In this document: one piece after another, positions 45,516-53,905 of the stretch
Position numbering within the stretch: the first letter of the stretch is position 1
How the letters are laid out: the number at the start of each line of letters is the position of its first letter
Origin: Firmicutes bacterium UBA5201
GTDB lineage: Bacteria; Bacillota; Clostridia; Peptostreptococcales; Acidaminobacteraceae
Direction of reading: 5' to 3'
Length of the DNA: 64,000 nucleotides
Assembly (NCBI GenBank): GCA_002412775.1
Contig: DHVT01000007.1
Location: forward strand, 17,870-81,869
Position numbers and translations under genes: made by a program
The notes under the pieces: model-generated
Databases searched by the model: none
What the model was told of the DNA's origin: nothing
What the model saw: only the letters and a program-made list of their open reading frames with translations

Positions 45516-45857
45516 ATGGCAGCTTACCGTAAACTTGGGCGTCCGAGTTCACATAGAACATTGATGCTTAGAAATTTAACAACATCTCTTCTAAAAAATG
45601 GACGTATCGAAACTACAGTAACTAGAGCAAAAGAAACTAAGAAATTCGCTGAAAAAATGATCACTCTTGCAAAAAGAGGCGACCTTCACGCGAGAAGACA
45701 AGTTCTTGCATATGTTACTGAAGAAGCAGTTGTTAAGAAATTGTTCGATGAAATCGCTCCAAATTACAAAGAACGCAACGGCGGCTATACGAGATTGGTA
45801 CAAACAGGTCCTCGTAGAGGCGACGCAGCACCTATGTGTAAATTAGAGTTGATATAA
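45516..45857 (+). CDS. rplQ: 50S ribosomal protein L17
   Basis: 113 residues, YRKLGRPSSHRTLMLRNL start and GGYTRLVQTGPRRGDAAPM end. Last gene of the ribosomal run, 13 bp after rpoA. Confidence 0.97.
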   Translation: MAAYRKLGRPSSHRTLMLRNLTTSLLKNGRIETTVTRAKETKKFAEKMITLAKRGDLHARRQVLAYVTEEAVVKKLFDEIAPNYKERNGGYTRLVQTGPRRGDAAPMCKLELI

Positions 45858-45863
45858 TGATTG

Positions 45864-45895
45864 GGGGACTAAGTTTATGCTTTAGTCCCTTTATT
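45864..45895 (+). terminator. Terminator after rplQ
   Basis: GGGACTAAG (45865-45873) pairs with CTTTAGTCCC (45880-45889), one bulge, followed by TTTATT. Confidence 0.8.
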
Positions 45896-45929
45896 ACATA
45901 AGTTATGTGGAATCTATTAAGGTATGGTG

Positions 45930-46766
45930 ATGATTATGATCAAGACAGAAAATCTCTTTTTCAGGTATGGCGATGAAAAAGATGAAGAAAAATTCGCACT
46001 CAGGGATGTCAATATACACATTAAAGATGGAGAATTCGTTGTGATCATAGGTCATAACGGTTCTGGAAAATCCACACTTTCCAAGCTTCTTAATGGCATT
46101 TACTTCCCTACTCAAGGAAAAATTATAATCGATCATATGGATACTTCTGACGAATCCCTGATCTGGGAAATCCGTAAAACGGCTGGAATGGTGTTTCAGA
46201 ATCCAGACAATCAACTCGTGGCGACCATTGTCGAAGAAGACGTGGCGTTTGGTCCCGAGAATTTGGGACTCCCTTCGGCTGAAATCCGAAAGAGAGTTGA
46301 CGAGGCACTTGCGATAGTCAAAATGGAAGATTACAAGAGAAGACCTCCACATCATCTCTCTGGTGGTCAAAAGCAGCGTGTGGCAATCGCTGGTATTCTT
46401 GCGATGAAACCGAAATGCATCATATTTGATGAACCGACAGCGATGCTCGATCCTTCAGGTCGAAAGGAAGTCATCCAAACCATACATCATTTGAATAAAA
46501 CCGAAAAGATGACAATTGTCCATATCACACACTTTATGGATGAAGCAGTAAATGCGGATCGTATTCTGGTTATGGATGAAGGTGAAATCGTGCTTGAGGG
46601 CACGCCTAAAGAAGTGTTTTCTAAAGTTGATGAGCTTAGAAAAATCGGATTGGATGTCCCCCAAGTCACTTTGTTGTCCCATGAATTGGCTAAACAAGGC
46701 TTTGAAGTTTCGAATCAGAATTTAACTGTAGAAGAGTTGGTGAATGAATTATGTCAATTAAAATAG
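45930..46766 (+). CDS. ecfA1: Energy-coupling factor transporter ATPase EcfA1
   Basis: ABC ATPase of 278 residues for vitamin/micronutrient ECF transporters. Walker A GHNGSGKST, signature HHLSGGQKQR, Walker B IIFDEPTAMLD. Three close starts exist (45924, 45930, 45936); 45930 has AAGG seven bases before. Pairs with EcfA2 and EcfT to serve several separate S components, none in this window. Confidence 0.95.
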   Translation: MIMIKTENLFFRYGDEKDEEKFALRDVNIHIKDGEFVVIIGHNGSGKSTLSKLLNGIYFPTQGKIIIDHMDTSDESLIWEIRKTAGMVFQNPDNQLVATIVEEDVAFGPENLGLPSAEIRKRVDEALAIVKMEDYKRRPPHHLSGGQKQRVAIAGILAMKPKCIIFDEPTAMLDPSGRKEVIQTIHHLNKTEKMTIVHITHFMDEAVNADRILVMDEGEIVLEGTPKEVFSKVDELRKIGLDVPQVTLLSHELAKQGFEVSNQNLTVEELVNELCQLK

Positions 46767-47683
46767 TTGAATTATCTCATATTTACGATCAAAACACACC
46801 AAATGAAACAAGAGCGATCGATCGTATCAATCTTGATATAGACAGTGGTCAATTCATTGGACTCATCGGTCATACAGGATCTGGAAAATCGACGTTGATC
46901 CAACATCTCAATGGCCTTTTGAAACCGTCTGAAGGGGACGTCGTCGTCAGTGGTTATAACATCACTGAAGGCCTCAGAACTGAAATTCCCAAAAAACGAA
47001 GAGATCGCAAGGCAGATGCAAAAGCAAGAAAAAAGAGACTTATTGAGGTCAGAAAACGCGTAGGACTTGTTTTTCAATATCCTGAGTATCAGTTGTTCGA
47101 AGAGACGATAGAAAAAGACATCGCATTTGGACCTACGAATTTGGGACTTGGTGAAACTGAAGTCAAGAGGCGTGTTATTGAAGCAATGGCCCTAGTAGGA
47201 ATCGATTATGAGGAATATAAGGACAGATCTCCGTTTGAACTCAGCGGAGGTCAAAAACGCAGAGTCGCCATAGCCGGTGTACTGGCGATGAAACCCGAAG
47301 TGCTGATTCTTGACGAACCGACCGCTGGACTAGATCCTAGAGGTAGAGATGAGATATTGGGTCAAATCAAGAGATTGCATGACAAAGAAGGCATTACTGT
47401 TATTATCGTATCTCACAGTATGGAAGATATGGCTAAAATTTCTGAAAGGTTGATTGTCATGAATCAGGGGAAAATTGTCCTCGACGGTTCACCCAAAGAG
47501 GTATTTAGAAATATAGACATGCTGGAGGAAATAGGTCTGGCAGTACCACAAATTTCTTATCTCATAAGAGCGCTCAACGCTAGGGGATTTGAAATAGATG
47601 CTGATATTTTAACCGTTCAAGAGGCTTTTGAACAACTTTCACTTAAACTTCAGCGAAAGAAAAAATCAGGTGACTTATGTTAA
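46751..47683 (+). CDS. ecfA2: Energy-coupling factor transporter ATPase EcfA2
   Basis: 310 residues, second ATPase. Walker A GHTGSGKST, signature FELSGGQKRR, Walker B LILDEPTAGLD. A basic insert (KKRRDRKADAKARKKR) near 77-92 is longer than in EcfA1. Overlaps ecfA1 by 16 bases and ecfT by 7. Confidence 0.95.
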   Translation: MSIKIVELSHIYDQNTPNETRAIDRINLDIDSGQFIGLIGHTGSGKSTLIQHLNGLLKPSEGDVVVSGYNITEGLRTEIPKKRRDRKADAKARKKRLIEVRKRVGLVFQYPEYQLFEETIEKDIAFGPTNLGLGETEVKRRVIEAMALVGIDYEEYKDRSPFELSGGQKRRVAIAGVLAMKPEVLILDEPTAGLDPRGRDEILGQIKRLHDKEGITVIIVSHSMEDMAKISERLIVMNQGKIVLDGSPKEVFRNIDMLEEIGLAVPQISYLIRALNARGFEIDADILTVQEAFEQLSLKLQRKKKSGDLC

Positions 47684-48471
47684 GAGATATTACTATAGGA
47701 CAATATTATACAGAGAATTCAGTGATTCATAGAATGGATCCAAGGTTTAAAATTGTAGCATCCATGCTCTATTTGGTGTCGCTTTTCTTAGTCAATCAAA
47801 TATTGGCATATGTTGCTGTGATTCTTTTTATTGGGACGGTCATCAAACTGTCGAAAGTACCTCTAGGTTTTGTTATGAGAGGACTTAAGCCAATTTTGAT
47901 GTTGATCGTTTTTGCATTTACAATCAATATATTCCTGACCCCTGGACAAGGTGCTCCGCTGGTGGATATAGGATTTATCACCATATATCCGGAAGGTGTG
48001 GAACGCGCTTTTTTCATGGCAATCAGGCTTGTGCTTTTAATTGTGGGCACATCTCTTTTAACACTTACAACTTCGCCGATTGAACTAACAGATGGTATTG
48101 AATATCTGCTCAACCCATTTAAAAGAATTGGACTGCCTGCCCATGAACTCGCAATGATGATGACCATCGCCTTAAGATTTATTCCTACACTTTTAGAGGA
48201 AACGGATAAAATCATGAAAGCTCAAATGGCAAGAGGTGCTGATTTTGAGAGTGGTAATATCATGAATAGGGCCAAAGCGCTCATACCGCTTCTCGTACCG
48301 CTTTTTATCAGTGCGTTCAGACGTGCGGATGAACTGGCCATGGCCATGGAAGCAAGATGCTATAGAGGTGGCGAGAACAGGACAAGAATGAAAGTGCTCA
48401 AGTACACGAAGCTGGATGTTTTTGGTGGAGCGGTGGTCGTGCTGTATATGGCCGTCTGTGTGGTGCTGTAA
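47677..48471 (+). CDS. ecfT: Energy-coupling factor transporter transmembrane protein EcfT
   Basis: 264 residues with several transmembrane helices; the coupling motif ARGADFESGN (A-R-G) and a second near EARCYRGGENRT dock the ATPases. truA follows two bases after the stop. Confidence 0.95.
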   Translation: MLRDITIGQYYTENSVIHRMDPRFKIVASMLYLVSLFLVNQILAYVAVILFIGTVIKLSKVPLGFVMRGLKPILMLIVFAFTINIFLTPGQGAPLVDIGFITIYPEGVERAFFMAIRLVLLIVGTSLLTLTTSPIELTDGIEYLLNPFKRIGLPAHELAMMMTIALRFIPTLLEETDKIMKAQMARGADFESGNIMNRAKALIPLLVPLFISAFRRADELAMAMEARCYRGGENRTRMKVLKYTKLDVFGGAVVVLYMAVCVVL

Positions 48472-48472
48472 G

Positions 48473-49207
48473 ATGAGCAACATTGCAATCTGGATCAAAT
48501 ACGATGGAACGCATTACTGTGGATGGCAAAGGCAACCGAAGCATAGAACCGTACAAGGGGTCATTGAACGAAAGCTTTCAAGGATTCTAGGTGCGGACAT
48601 AGTCATTCATGGATCAGGAAGGACAGATTCCGGTGTGCACGCCTTATCCCAATGCGCCTCTTTCACGGCTGAGCTCAACATGCCTGAGGAGAGATTGAAG
48701 TATGCGTTAAACCGAATATTACCGGTCGACATATTGGTCAATGACCTTTCGGTGATGCCGGATGATTTTCATGCGAGATACAGCGCACGGGGAAAGACTT
48801 ACATCTATAAGGTTTACTTGGACAAGATCAGAGATCCGTTCAAAGACAATTACTATTATCATTATCCGCATAAACTCGATTTGGATGCTATCCGTAAGGG
48901 TATGGAATACTTTCTTGGAACACATGATTTCAGAACGTTTATGGCTTCCGGCAGTCAAGTAGGCAATACCGTGAGGACCATACATTCTTTTGAGGTTGAG
49001 CAAGTCGGGAACACACTGGAGTTTACAATATCGGGTGATGGGTTTCTTTACAATATGGTCAGAATCATCATTGGAACGTTGTTTCAAGTCAGCAAAGGCA
49101 AAACAAGTCCCGATGAGATCCCTATGATCATTGCAAATCAGGACAGATCGGGAGCAAAATGGACAGCACCACCGAATGGTTTGTATTTGAAAGAAGTTCA
49201 TTATTAA
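48473..49207 (+). CDS. truA: tRNA pseudouridine(38-40) synthase
   Basis: 244 residues. YDGTHYCGWQRQ start and GSGRTDSGVHA with the catalytic Asp. ATG 48473, two bases after ecfT; the longer frame from 48416 lies inside ecfT. The ecf-truA-rplM-rpsI order is standard in Firmicutes. Confidence 0.96.
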   Translation: MSNIAIWIKYDGTHYCGWQRQPKHRTVQGVIERKLSRILGADIVIHGSGRTDSGVHALSQCASFTAELNMPEERLKYALNRILPVDILVNDLSVMPDDFHARYSARGKTYIYKVYLDKIRDPFKDNYYYHYPHKLDLDAIRKGMEYFLGTHDFRTFMASGSQVGNTVRTIHSFEVEQVGNTLEFTISGDGFLYNMVRIIIGTLFQVSKGKTSPDEIPMIIANQDRSGAKWTAPPNGLYLKEVHY

Positions 49208-49220
49208 TGCCAATAAAATG

Positions 49221-49249
49221 TTGACAGCAAGTACATTATCATATAGAAT
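49221..49249 (+). promoter_or_regulatory. Promoter of rplM-rpsI
   Basis: TTGACA (49221-49226), 17 bp, TAGAAT (49244-49249). Confidence 0.82.
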
Positions 49250-49258
49250 AGATTGTGG

Positions 49259-49278
49259 CTCGCAATGATTATTGCAGA
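49259..49278 (+). promoter_or_regulatory. Possible L13 leader hairpin
   Basis: CTCGCAAT pairs with ATTGCAGAG (one bulged A) around GATT, right at the start of the rplM transcript. L13 leaders are known in Firmicutes; the match to that family is not established. Confidence 0.4.
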
Positions 49279-49360
49279 GTGTTTTATTAGAAAATGATCA
49301 AAAAATCCTGCCCCGGGTTTTTGAGATAAACGGTGAAATAATATTTAAGGAGGTCATTAA

Positions 49361-49795
49361 ATGAAGTCTTACGTTGCAAAACCACTAGAGATTGAAAGAA
49401 AGTGGTACGTAGTTGATGCAGATGGAAAAACTTTAGGAAGATTAGCATCTGAAGTTGCTAAGATTTTGAGAGGTAAACATAAGCCGATTTTTACTCCGCA
49501 TGTTGATACTGGAGATTTTGTCATAGTAGTAAATGCTGAAAAAGTAAAAGTAACGGGTAAAAAAATGGACCAAAAAATGTACAGATGGCACACTGGTTAC
49601 GTAGGTAACCTAAAAGAAAGAACTTTCAGAGAAATGAACCAAAGAAATCCTGAGAGAATTGTTGAACTTGCTATCAAAGGCATGTTGCCACACAACTCTT
49701 TGGGAAGTCAAATGTACACAAAATTAAAAGTATACGCAGGTCCTGAGCATAAGCATGAAGCTCAAATGCCTGAAGTACTCGAAATTAATCTGTAA
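49361..49795 (+). CDS. rplM: 50S ribosomal protein L13
   Basis: 144 residues; KWYVVDADGKTLGRLASEVA and MLPHNSLGSQMYTKLKVYAG are conserved. AAGGAGGTC before ATG 49361. Confidence 0.97.
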   Translation: MKSYVAKPLEIERKWYVVDADGKTLGRLASEVAKILRGKHKPIFTPHVDTGDFVIVVNAEKVKVTGKKMDQKMYRWHTGYVGNLKERTFREMNQRNPERIVELAIKGMLPHNSLGSQMYTKLKVYAGPEHKHEAQMPEVLEINL

Positions 49796-49808
49796 GGGAG
49801 GGTAACTA

Positions 49809-50204
49809 ATGGCTAAATCGATTCAATATCAAGGTACTGGTAGAAGAAAAACTTCTGTCGCTAGAGTTAGATTACTTCCTGGCACAGGAAAGTTTACCGT
49901 AAACGGTAGGACAGTTGAAGAATTCTTCAATTTTGAAACATTGAGAAGAGAAGTACAAAGACCTTTAGGGTTGACTAACACCACTGGAAAATACGATGTA
50001 ATCGTAAAAGTTGAGGGTGGCGGATACACTGGACAAGCTGGTGCGGTAAGACATGGTCTTTCTAGAGCACTTTTGCAAGTTGATGGTGAATTCAGAGCGA
50101 TTCTTAAGTCAGCTGGTTTCTTGACTAGAGATTCAAGAATGAAGGAAAGAAAGAAATACGGTCTTAAGGCAGCGAGAAGAGCTCCACAATTCTCTAAGCG
50201 TTAA
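49809..50204 (+). CDS. rpsI: 30S ribosomal protein S9
   Basis: 131 residues with the RRKTSVARVRL start and C-terminal KKYGLKAARRAPQFSKR, whose last arginine reaches P-site tRNA. 13 bp after rplM. Confidence 0.97.
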   Translation: MAKSIQYQGTGRRKTSVARVRLLPGTGKFTVNGRTVEEFFNFETLRREVQRPLGLTNTTGKYDVIVKVEGGGYTGQAGAVRHGLSRALLQVDGEFRAILKSAGFLTRDSRMKERKKYGLKAARRAPQFSKR

Positions 50205-50218
50205 TTTGTTGATAAGGC

Positions 50219-50261
50219 AGTCCTCATGGGTATATTTACTCATGAGGACTTTTTATTTTTT
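50219..50261 (+). terminator. Terminator after rpsI
   Basis: AGTCCTCATG (50219-50228) pairs with CATGAGGACT (50241-50250), then TTTTTATTTTTT. Confidence 0.93.
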
Positions 50262-50262
50262 G

Positions 50263-50271
50263 TGTTATAAT
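50263..50271 (+). promoter_or_regulatory. Extended -10 promoter of the AMMECR1 gene
   Basis: TGTTATAAT, a TGn-extended perfect -10, 23 bp before the ATG; no good -35 because the terminator precedes it. Confidence 0.5.
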
Positions 50272-50294
50272 ATAAGGATTGAGAGGTGATTATT

Positions 50295-51743
50295 ATGTCA
50301 ATATTGGCAGGTTATCTGATGCCCCATGCACCTGTTTTTCTGGAGGCAATAGGGCGTCATCAAATCCATGCTGTAGAGAAGACCATCGATTCCATGCATC
50401 AAATCGGTAAGGCCATAAAAATTCTGAACCCTGATCTGATTGTATTTGTCTCTCCACACGGACCAGTATTCTCCGATGCGATCGCAGTGTATGATCTGGA
50501 GTCTTATAAAGGTGATTTTCATGCATTTGGGGAGTTTGAACTGGAATATGAATTCAAAATCGGATCGGAGTTTCTGAGGCTTTTGTGTGAAATCAGCGAC
50601 GAAAGCGGTCTTGATTATTACCCGCTCAAAAAGAATCAGTTCAAACAATTTCATCATGATGCCAAGCTGGATCATGGAGTCTTGGTACCGGCACACTTTA
50701 TTTATCAACATGTGGATAACATTCCGATGGTAGCTATGAGTTATGGTACTTTTCCTTATATGAGATTGATCAAAAACGGAAAATTGTTAAAAACCGTGTC
50801 CGAAAGTATGGGACTCAATATTGTTGTAGTTGCGAGTGGAGATATGTCCCACGCACTAAAGGATAGTGGCCCTTATGCTTATGATCCGAGGGGACCTTGG
50901 TTTGACGCATTGATGAAAACGAATATCGAAGAGCAGAGACCTTGGAAAGTTTTTTCGGAATCTTTGGAAAACATTGAGCATGCAAGGGAGTGTGGTCTCA
51001 GGTCTTTTGCTGTGATGCTTGGCGCTCTTGAGGATTCCAATATCAAAACTGAAGTTTTGTCCTATGAAGGTCCATTTGGGGTCGGTTATTTATGTGCCTC
51101 GTTCATACCGGAAAAAGATGGTGTTGAAACGGATTGGTTGAAACATCTGGAGAGGAAAGTCCAAGACCAGTATGAAGATCACATTCAAAAAGAACACTTT
51201 TTGGTCAAGTTCGCTAGGTTGATTATTGAAGAACGGGTCAAGAATAGAGTGCCTCCGAAGTTGACCATCTCAAAAGATCATGTGAAGGTCAACAGTACTT
51301 CGTTGGAGTTGCCTGAGAACAAGGCCTTATTGAGTATGAAACGTGGGACCTTTGTTTCAATCAAAAATGAGTCGGGGCTCAGAGGATGTATTGGCACTAT
51401 TATGCCTACCGAGAAAAATATCATTGACGAGATTTACAGAAACGCCATTGCGGCTGCGACAAAGGATTACAGGTTCAATCCCATTGAGGCCGATGAACTT
51501 AAAAGCCTTATCATTTCAGTGGATGTCTTATCAGAGCTTGAGTTGGTTGAAGATCAAAGCACATTGTCGCCGGATCGATATGGTGTAATTGTTTCTTCAA
51601 AAGGGAGACAAGGTGTTTTATTGCCTAATTTGGATAGTATAGAAACTGTCGAAGAACAATTGAGAATCGCGTGTAATAAAGGTGGATTCTCAGTGTATGA
51701 AATAGAGAAAATCATGAGATTCACAGTGGATAGATATAAATGA
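50295..51743 (+). CDS. AmmeMemoRadiSam-type protein: LigB/MEMO-like domain fused to AMMECR1
   Basis: 482 residues. The N-terminal part (about 1-270) resembles class III extradiol dioxygenase LigB/MEMO proteins: GYLMPHAPVFL, VFVSPHGPVFSD, HDAKLDHGVLVP and VASGDMSHAL supply His/Asp metal-type residues. The C-terminal part (about 300-482) is AMMECR1, with GLRGCIGTIMPTEKNI and a DVLSELELVED segment. Both domains occur in the three-part AmmeMemoRadiSam system of unknown function, found mostly in anaerobes; the radical SAM partner is not adjacent. ATG 50295 with GAGAGGTGA. Confidence 0.88.
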   Translation: MSILAGYLMPHAPVFLEAIGRHQIHAVEKTIDSMHQIGKAIKILNPDLIVFVSPHGPVFSDAIAVYDLESYKGDFHAFGEFELEYEFKIGSEFLRLLCEISDESGLDYYPLKKNQFKQFHHDAKLDHGVLVPAHFIYQHVDNIPMVAMSYGTFPYMRLIKNGKLLKTVSESMGLNIVVVASGDMSHALKDSGPYAYDPRGPWFDALMKTNIEEQRPWKVFSESLENIEHARECGLRSFAVMLGALEDSNIKTEVLSYEGPFGVGYLCASFIPEKDGVETDWLKHLERKVQDQYEDHIQKEHFLVKFARLIIEERVKNRVPPKLTISKDHVKVNSTSLELPENKALLSMKRGTFVSIKNESGLRGCIGTIMPTEKNIIDEIYRNAIAAATKDYRFNPIEADELKSLIISVDVLSELELVEDQSTLSPDRYGVIVSSKGRQGVLLPNLDSIETVEEQLRIACNKGGFSVYEIEKIMRFTVDRYK

Positions 51744-51746
51744 TTC

Positions 51747-51870
51747 TGGGGATAATATGTGGAGAATGTGTATAATAGCCACAAACTAGAAATATACCCG
51801 CTTTAAAAATGACAATTACCCACAATGAATGGAATATAACTCGATACATTTGTGGATAACCTTATCAACA
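51747..51870. promoter_or_regulatory. Cluster of five DnaA-box-like 9-mers
   Basis: One perfect box, TGTGGATAA (51851-51859), and four with a single mismatch to TTATCCACA: TGGGGATAA (51747-51755), TGTGGAGAA (51758-51766), TTACCCACA (51816-51824) and TTATCAACA (51862-51870). A TATAAT (51771-51776) lies within. They occupy the gap between the AMMECR1 and GH18 genes. Confidence 0.55.
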
Positions 51871-51886
51871 GGTAGGAGAACAACAC

Positions 51887-53677
51887 ATGAAAAAGACTTT
51901 TATACGTTTATTTTTTTTAATACTGGCAATTGTTTTCATGGCTGCTGTCATACTGAGCGTCAACGTGGAAATGAATATAAAGATCCGAAGGAAAGCCAAT
52001 GAGTTTTTACGCCCTTATGAGATTGTCAACGTGCAGCCCAAGGTCTATTTCATTGGCGGGAATGGTATTTATGAAGACCCAAACTCCATGACGTTGATGG
52101 ACAACTATGCCAAAGGGGAGAGAACATTCATAAGATTGTCATGGATTCTCTCAGAAGGCATCACATATCATGTGGATCTCGGTAATGAACAAATCAATAT
52201 TGCAACGGACAAGCATTTCATATCAATAGATTCAAATGGCAAATTGAGTTTGGAAGATCAGGAGACGGAAGATTCGATCGAATGGTTTATGGTTGACGAT
52301 GTGGTTTATATCTCATATGAGGACCTCAAGGAATCAGAAGAACTGGAGTCCTTTGGAATTGAACTGAGAAAAGTCACTGAAAACGGCAATATTGTTTTTG
52401 AGAATTTCTGGCAAGAACGCAAAATGTTAAAGATAACAAATGAAGTCTTCTTGATGGCAGATGAGGAAAGCCTTGCATCGTACAATGAAAATAGATATGC
52501 CCTCAATTTTCTTTTCGACCTTAAAAACATATTCTTCAAGGAACCGATAATCCATGAACTGAAAAAAGAAACGGTCATTGTGGAACAGATCGGTGATGCT
52601 ACACTAAAAGTTGTCAGTGAAGACAATTATGTGGGCTATATTGCCACAAATGAAAACCAGGAGTTTGAGCTGTTGGCCAGTATGTCATCAGTGGATAGCG
52701 GTTCATTGTTCACATATGATGATCCGATCATATTGACTTGGGAAGCTGTTTACAGTTTTAACCCGAATACGGAAAACATACTCCCGATGAAAGGTGTCAA
52801 TGTCCTGTCTCCAACATGGTATGAGCTTTCTGATTCAAGTGGTAATGTCAGCTCAAAGGTGTCCACGGACTATATTGGTTGGGCAAATTCACAGAATATA
52901 GAACTCTGGGTACTGGTATCCAATGCATTCGATATCGACATGACCCATGAGTTTCTCCACGATGCCAAAGCCAGAAAGCAGTTTATCGATTTTATGATTT
53001 CCGAAACAAAGCGTTATGGATTTGAAGGCATCAACATTGACTTTGAGAACGTTTATCTTGCGGATAAAGACGCACTTACCCACTTTGTGAACGAGTTCAA
53101 GTGGCATACAAAGAAACATGGAATTGTTCTTTCAATGGACGTCACAATCATGGGAGGCAGTGATAATTGGTCAAAATGCTATGACCATGCCAAACTCGGA
53201 AAAATCGTTGATTTCCTGATTGTTATGACTTATGATGAGTACTGGGCTTCAAGTCCTGTGAGCGGGCCTGTGGCTTCATATGATTGGGTTTACAAGCACA
53301 CGCTCTTGTTGACTGAGGTTGTAAAACCGGAAAAGTTGATACTGGGTTTGCCGACATACACAAGGGTCTGGCGTGAAAGGCCATCCACATCACTAGCAAA
53401 TGTGATGGTCACGAAGTCATCTGCTATCGGGATGGAAGCTCAAAATAATCTCATAGAAAAATATGAGCTTAAGCCGATTTGGGATGATGTGGATAAGTTA
53501 TATTACGCCTCCTTCTTTGAAGAAGATGCCCTGGTCAAGATGTGGATAGAAAATGCTGAAACTTTGGCAATAAGATCGGATATAGTCAATCAACTTGATT
53601 TGGCTGGTGTAGGTGTCTGGAGGCGTGGATTTGAGACGCAGGATGTATGGGATGCGATTTATGATGTGCTCCACTAG
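51887..53677 (+). CDS. Glycoside hydrolase family 18 protein, membrane-anchored
   Basis: 596 residues. A basic start and one hydrophobic helix (about 5-27) anchor or export it. Residues 30-290 form a domain rich in acidic residues that I do not recognise; no LysM repeats are seen. The C-terminal third is a GH18 barrel with catalytic FEGINIDFENV (D385-F-E387) and FLIVMTYDEYW. GH18 proteins of this type in Firmicutes include spore cortex/cell-wall N-acetylglucosaminidases (SleL/YaaH-like). E387 sits at the catalytic acid position, so it is likely active. Confidence 0.85.
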   Translation: MKKTFIRLFFLILAIVFMAAVILSVNVEMNIKIRRKANEFLRPYEIVNVQPKVYFIGGNGIYEDPNSMTLMDNYAKGERTFIRLSWILSEGITYHVDLGNEQINIATDKHFISIDSNGKLSLEDQETEDSIEWFMVDDVVYISYEDLKESEELESFGIELRKVTENGNIVFENFWQERKMLKITNEVFLMADEESLASYNENRYALNFLFDLKNIFFKEPIIHELKKETVIVEQIGDATLKVVSEDNYVGYIATNENQEFELLASMSSVDSGSLFTYDDPIILTWEAVYSFNPNTENILPMKGVNVLSPTWYELSDSSGNVSSKVSTDYIGWANSQNIELWVLVSNAFDIDMTHEFLHDAKARKQFIDFMISETKRYGFEGINIDFENVYLADKDALTHFVNEFKWHTKKHGIVLSMDVTIMGGSDNWSKCYDHAKLGKIVDFLIVMTYDEYWASSPVSGPVASYDWVYKHTLLLTEVVKPEKLILGLPTYTRVWRERPSTSLANVMVTKSSAIGMEAQNNLIEKYELKPIWDDVDKLYYASFFEEDALVKMWIENAETLAIRSDIVNQLDLAGVGVWRRGFETQDVWDAIYDVLH

Positions 53678-53688
53678 AGGTGAAGGAT

Positions 53689-53904
53689 ATGAGAGCTTAC
53701 GGTTTATTGTTTAATGGCAAGAGGTTGTTTGCCTATTATGTGATGCTTATAATCGGTCTTGCCATGATTTTTGGTGGCATGATCAGTTATAATGCTCAGA
53801 TCAATGGATTCAAATCGACACTCAGTGATGATGAAATTATCGAACGTGCTCGTGGTCTTGGAATGGTTGAGATCAAAGAAAAATGGAATGGTGGGGGAGA
53901 ATAA
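53689..53904 (+). CDS. Small single-pass membrane protein, unknown
   Basis: 71 residues: one hydrophobic segment (about 15-37, YYVMLIIGLAMIFGGMI) then a charged C-terminal tail with DDEIIERARGLGMVEIKEKW, which looks like a helix. ATG 53689 with AGAGGTGAAGG; a GTG at 53680 is an alternative. 11 bp after the GH18 gene and one base before the next gene, so it is part of this operon. Not recognised. Confidence 0.7.
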   Translation: MRAYGLLFNGKRLFAYYVMLIIGLAMIFGGMISYNAQINGFKSTLSDDEIIERARGLGMVEIKEKWNGGGE

Positions 53905-53905
53905 G

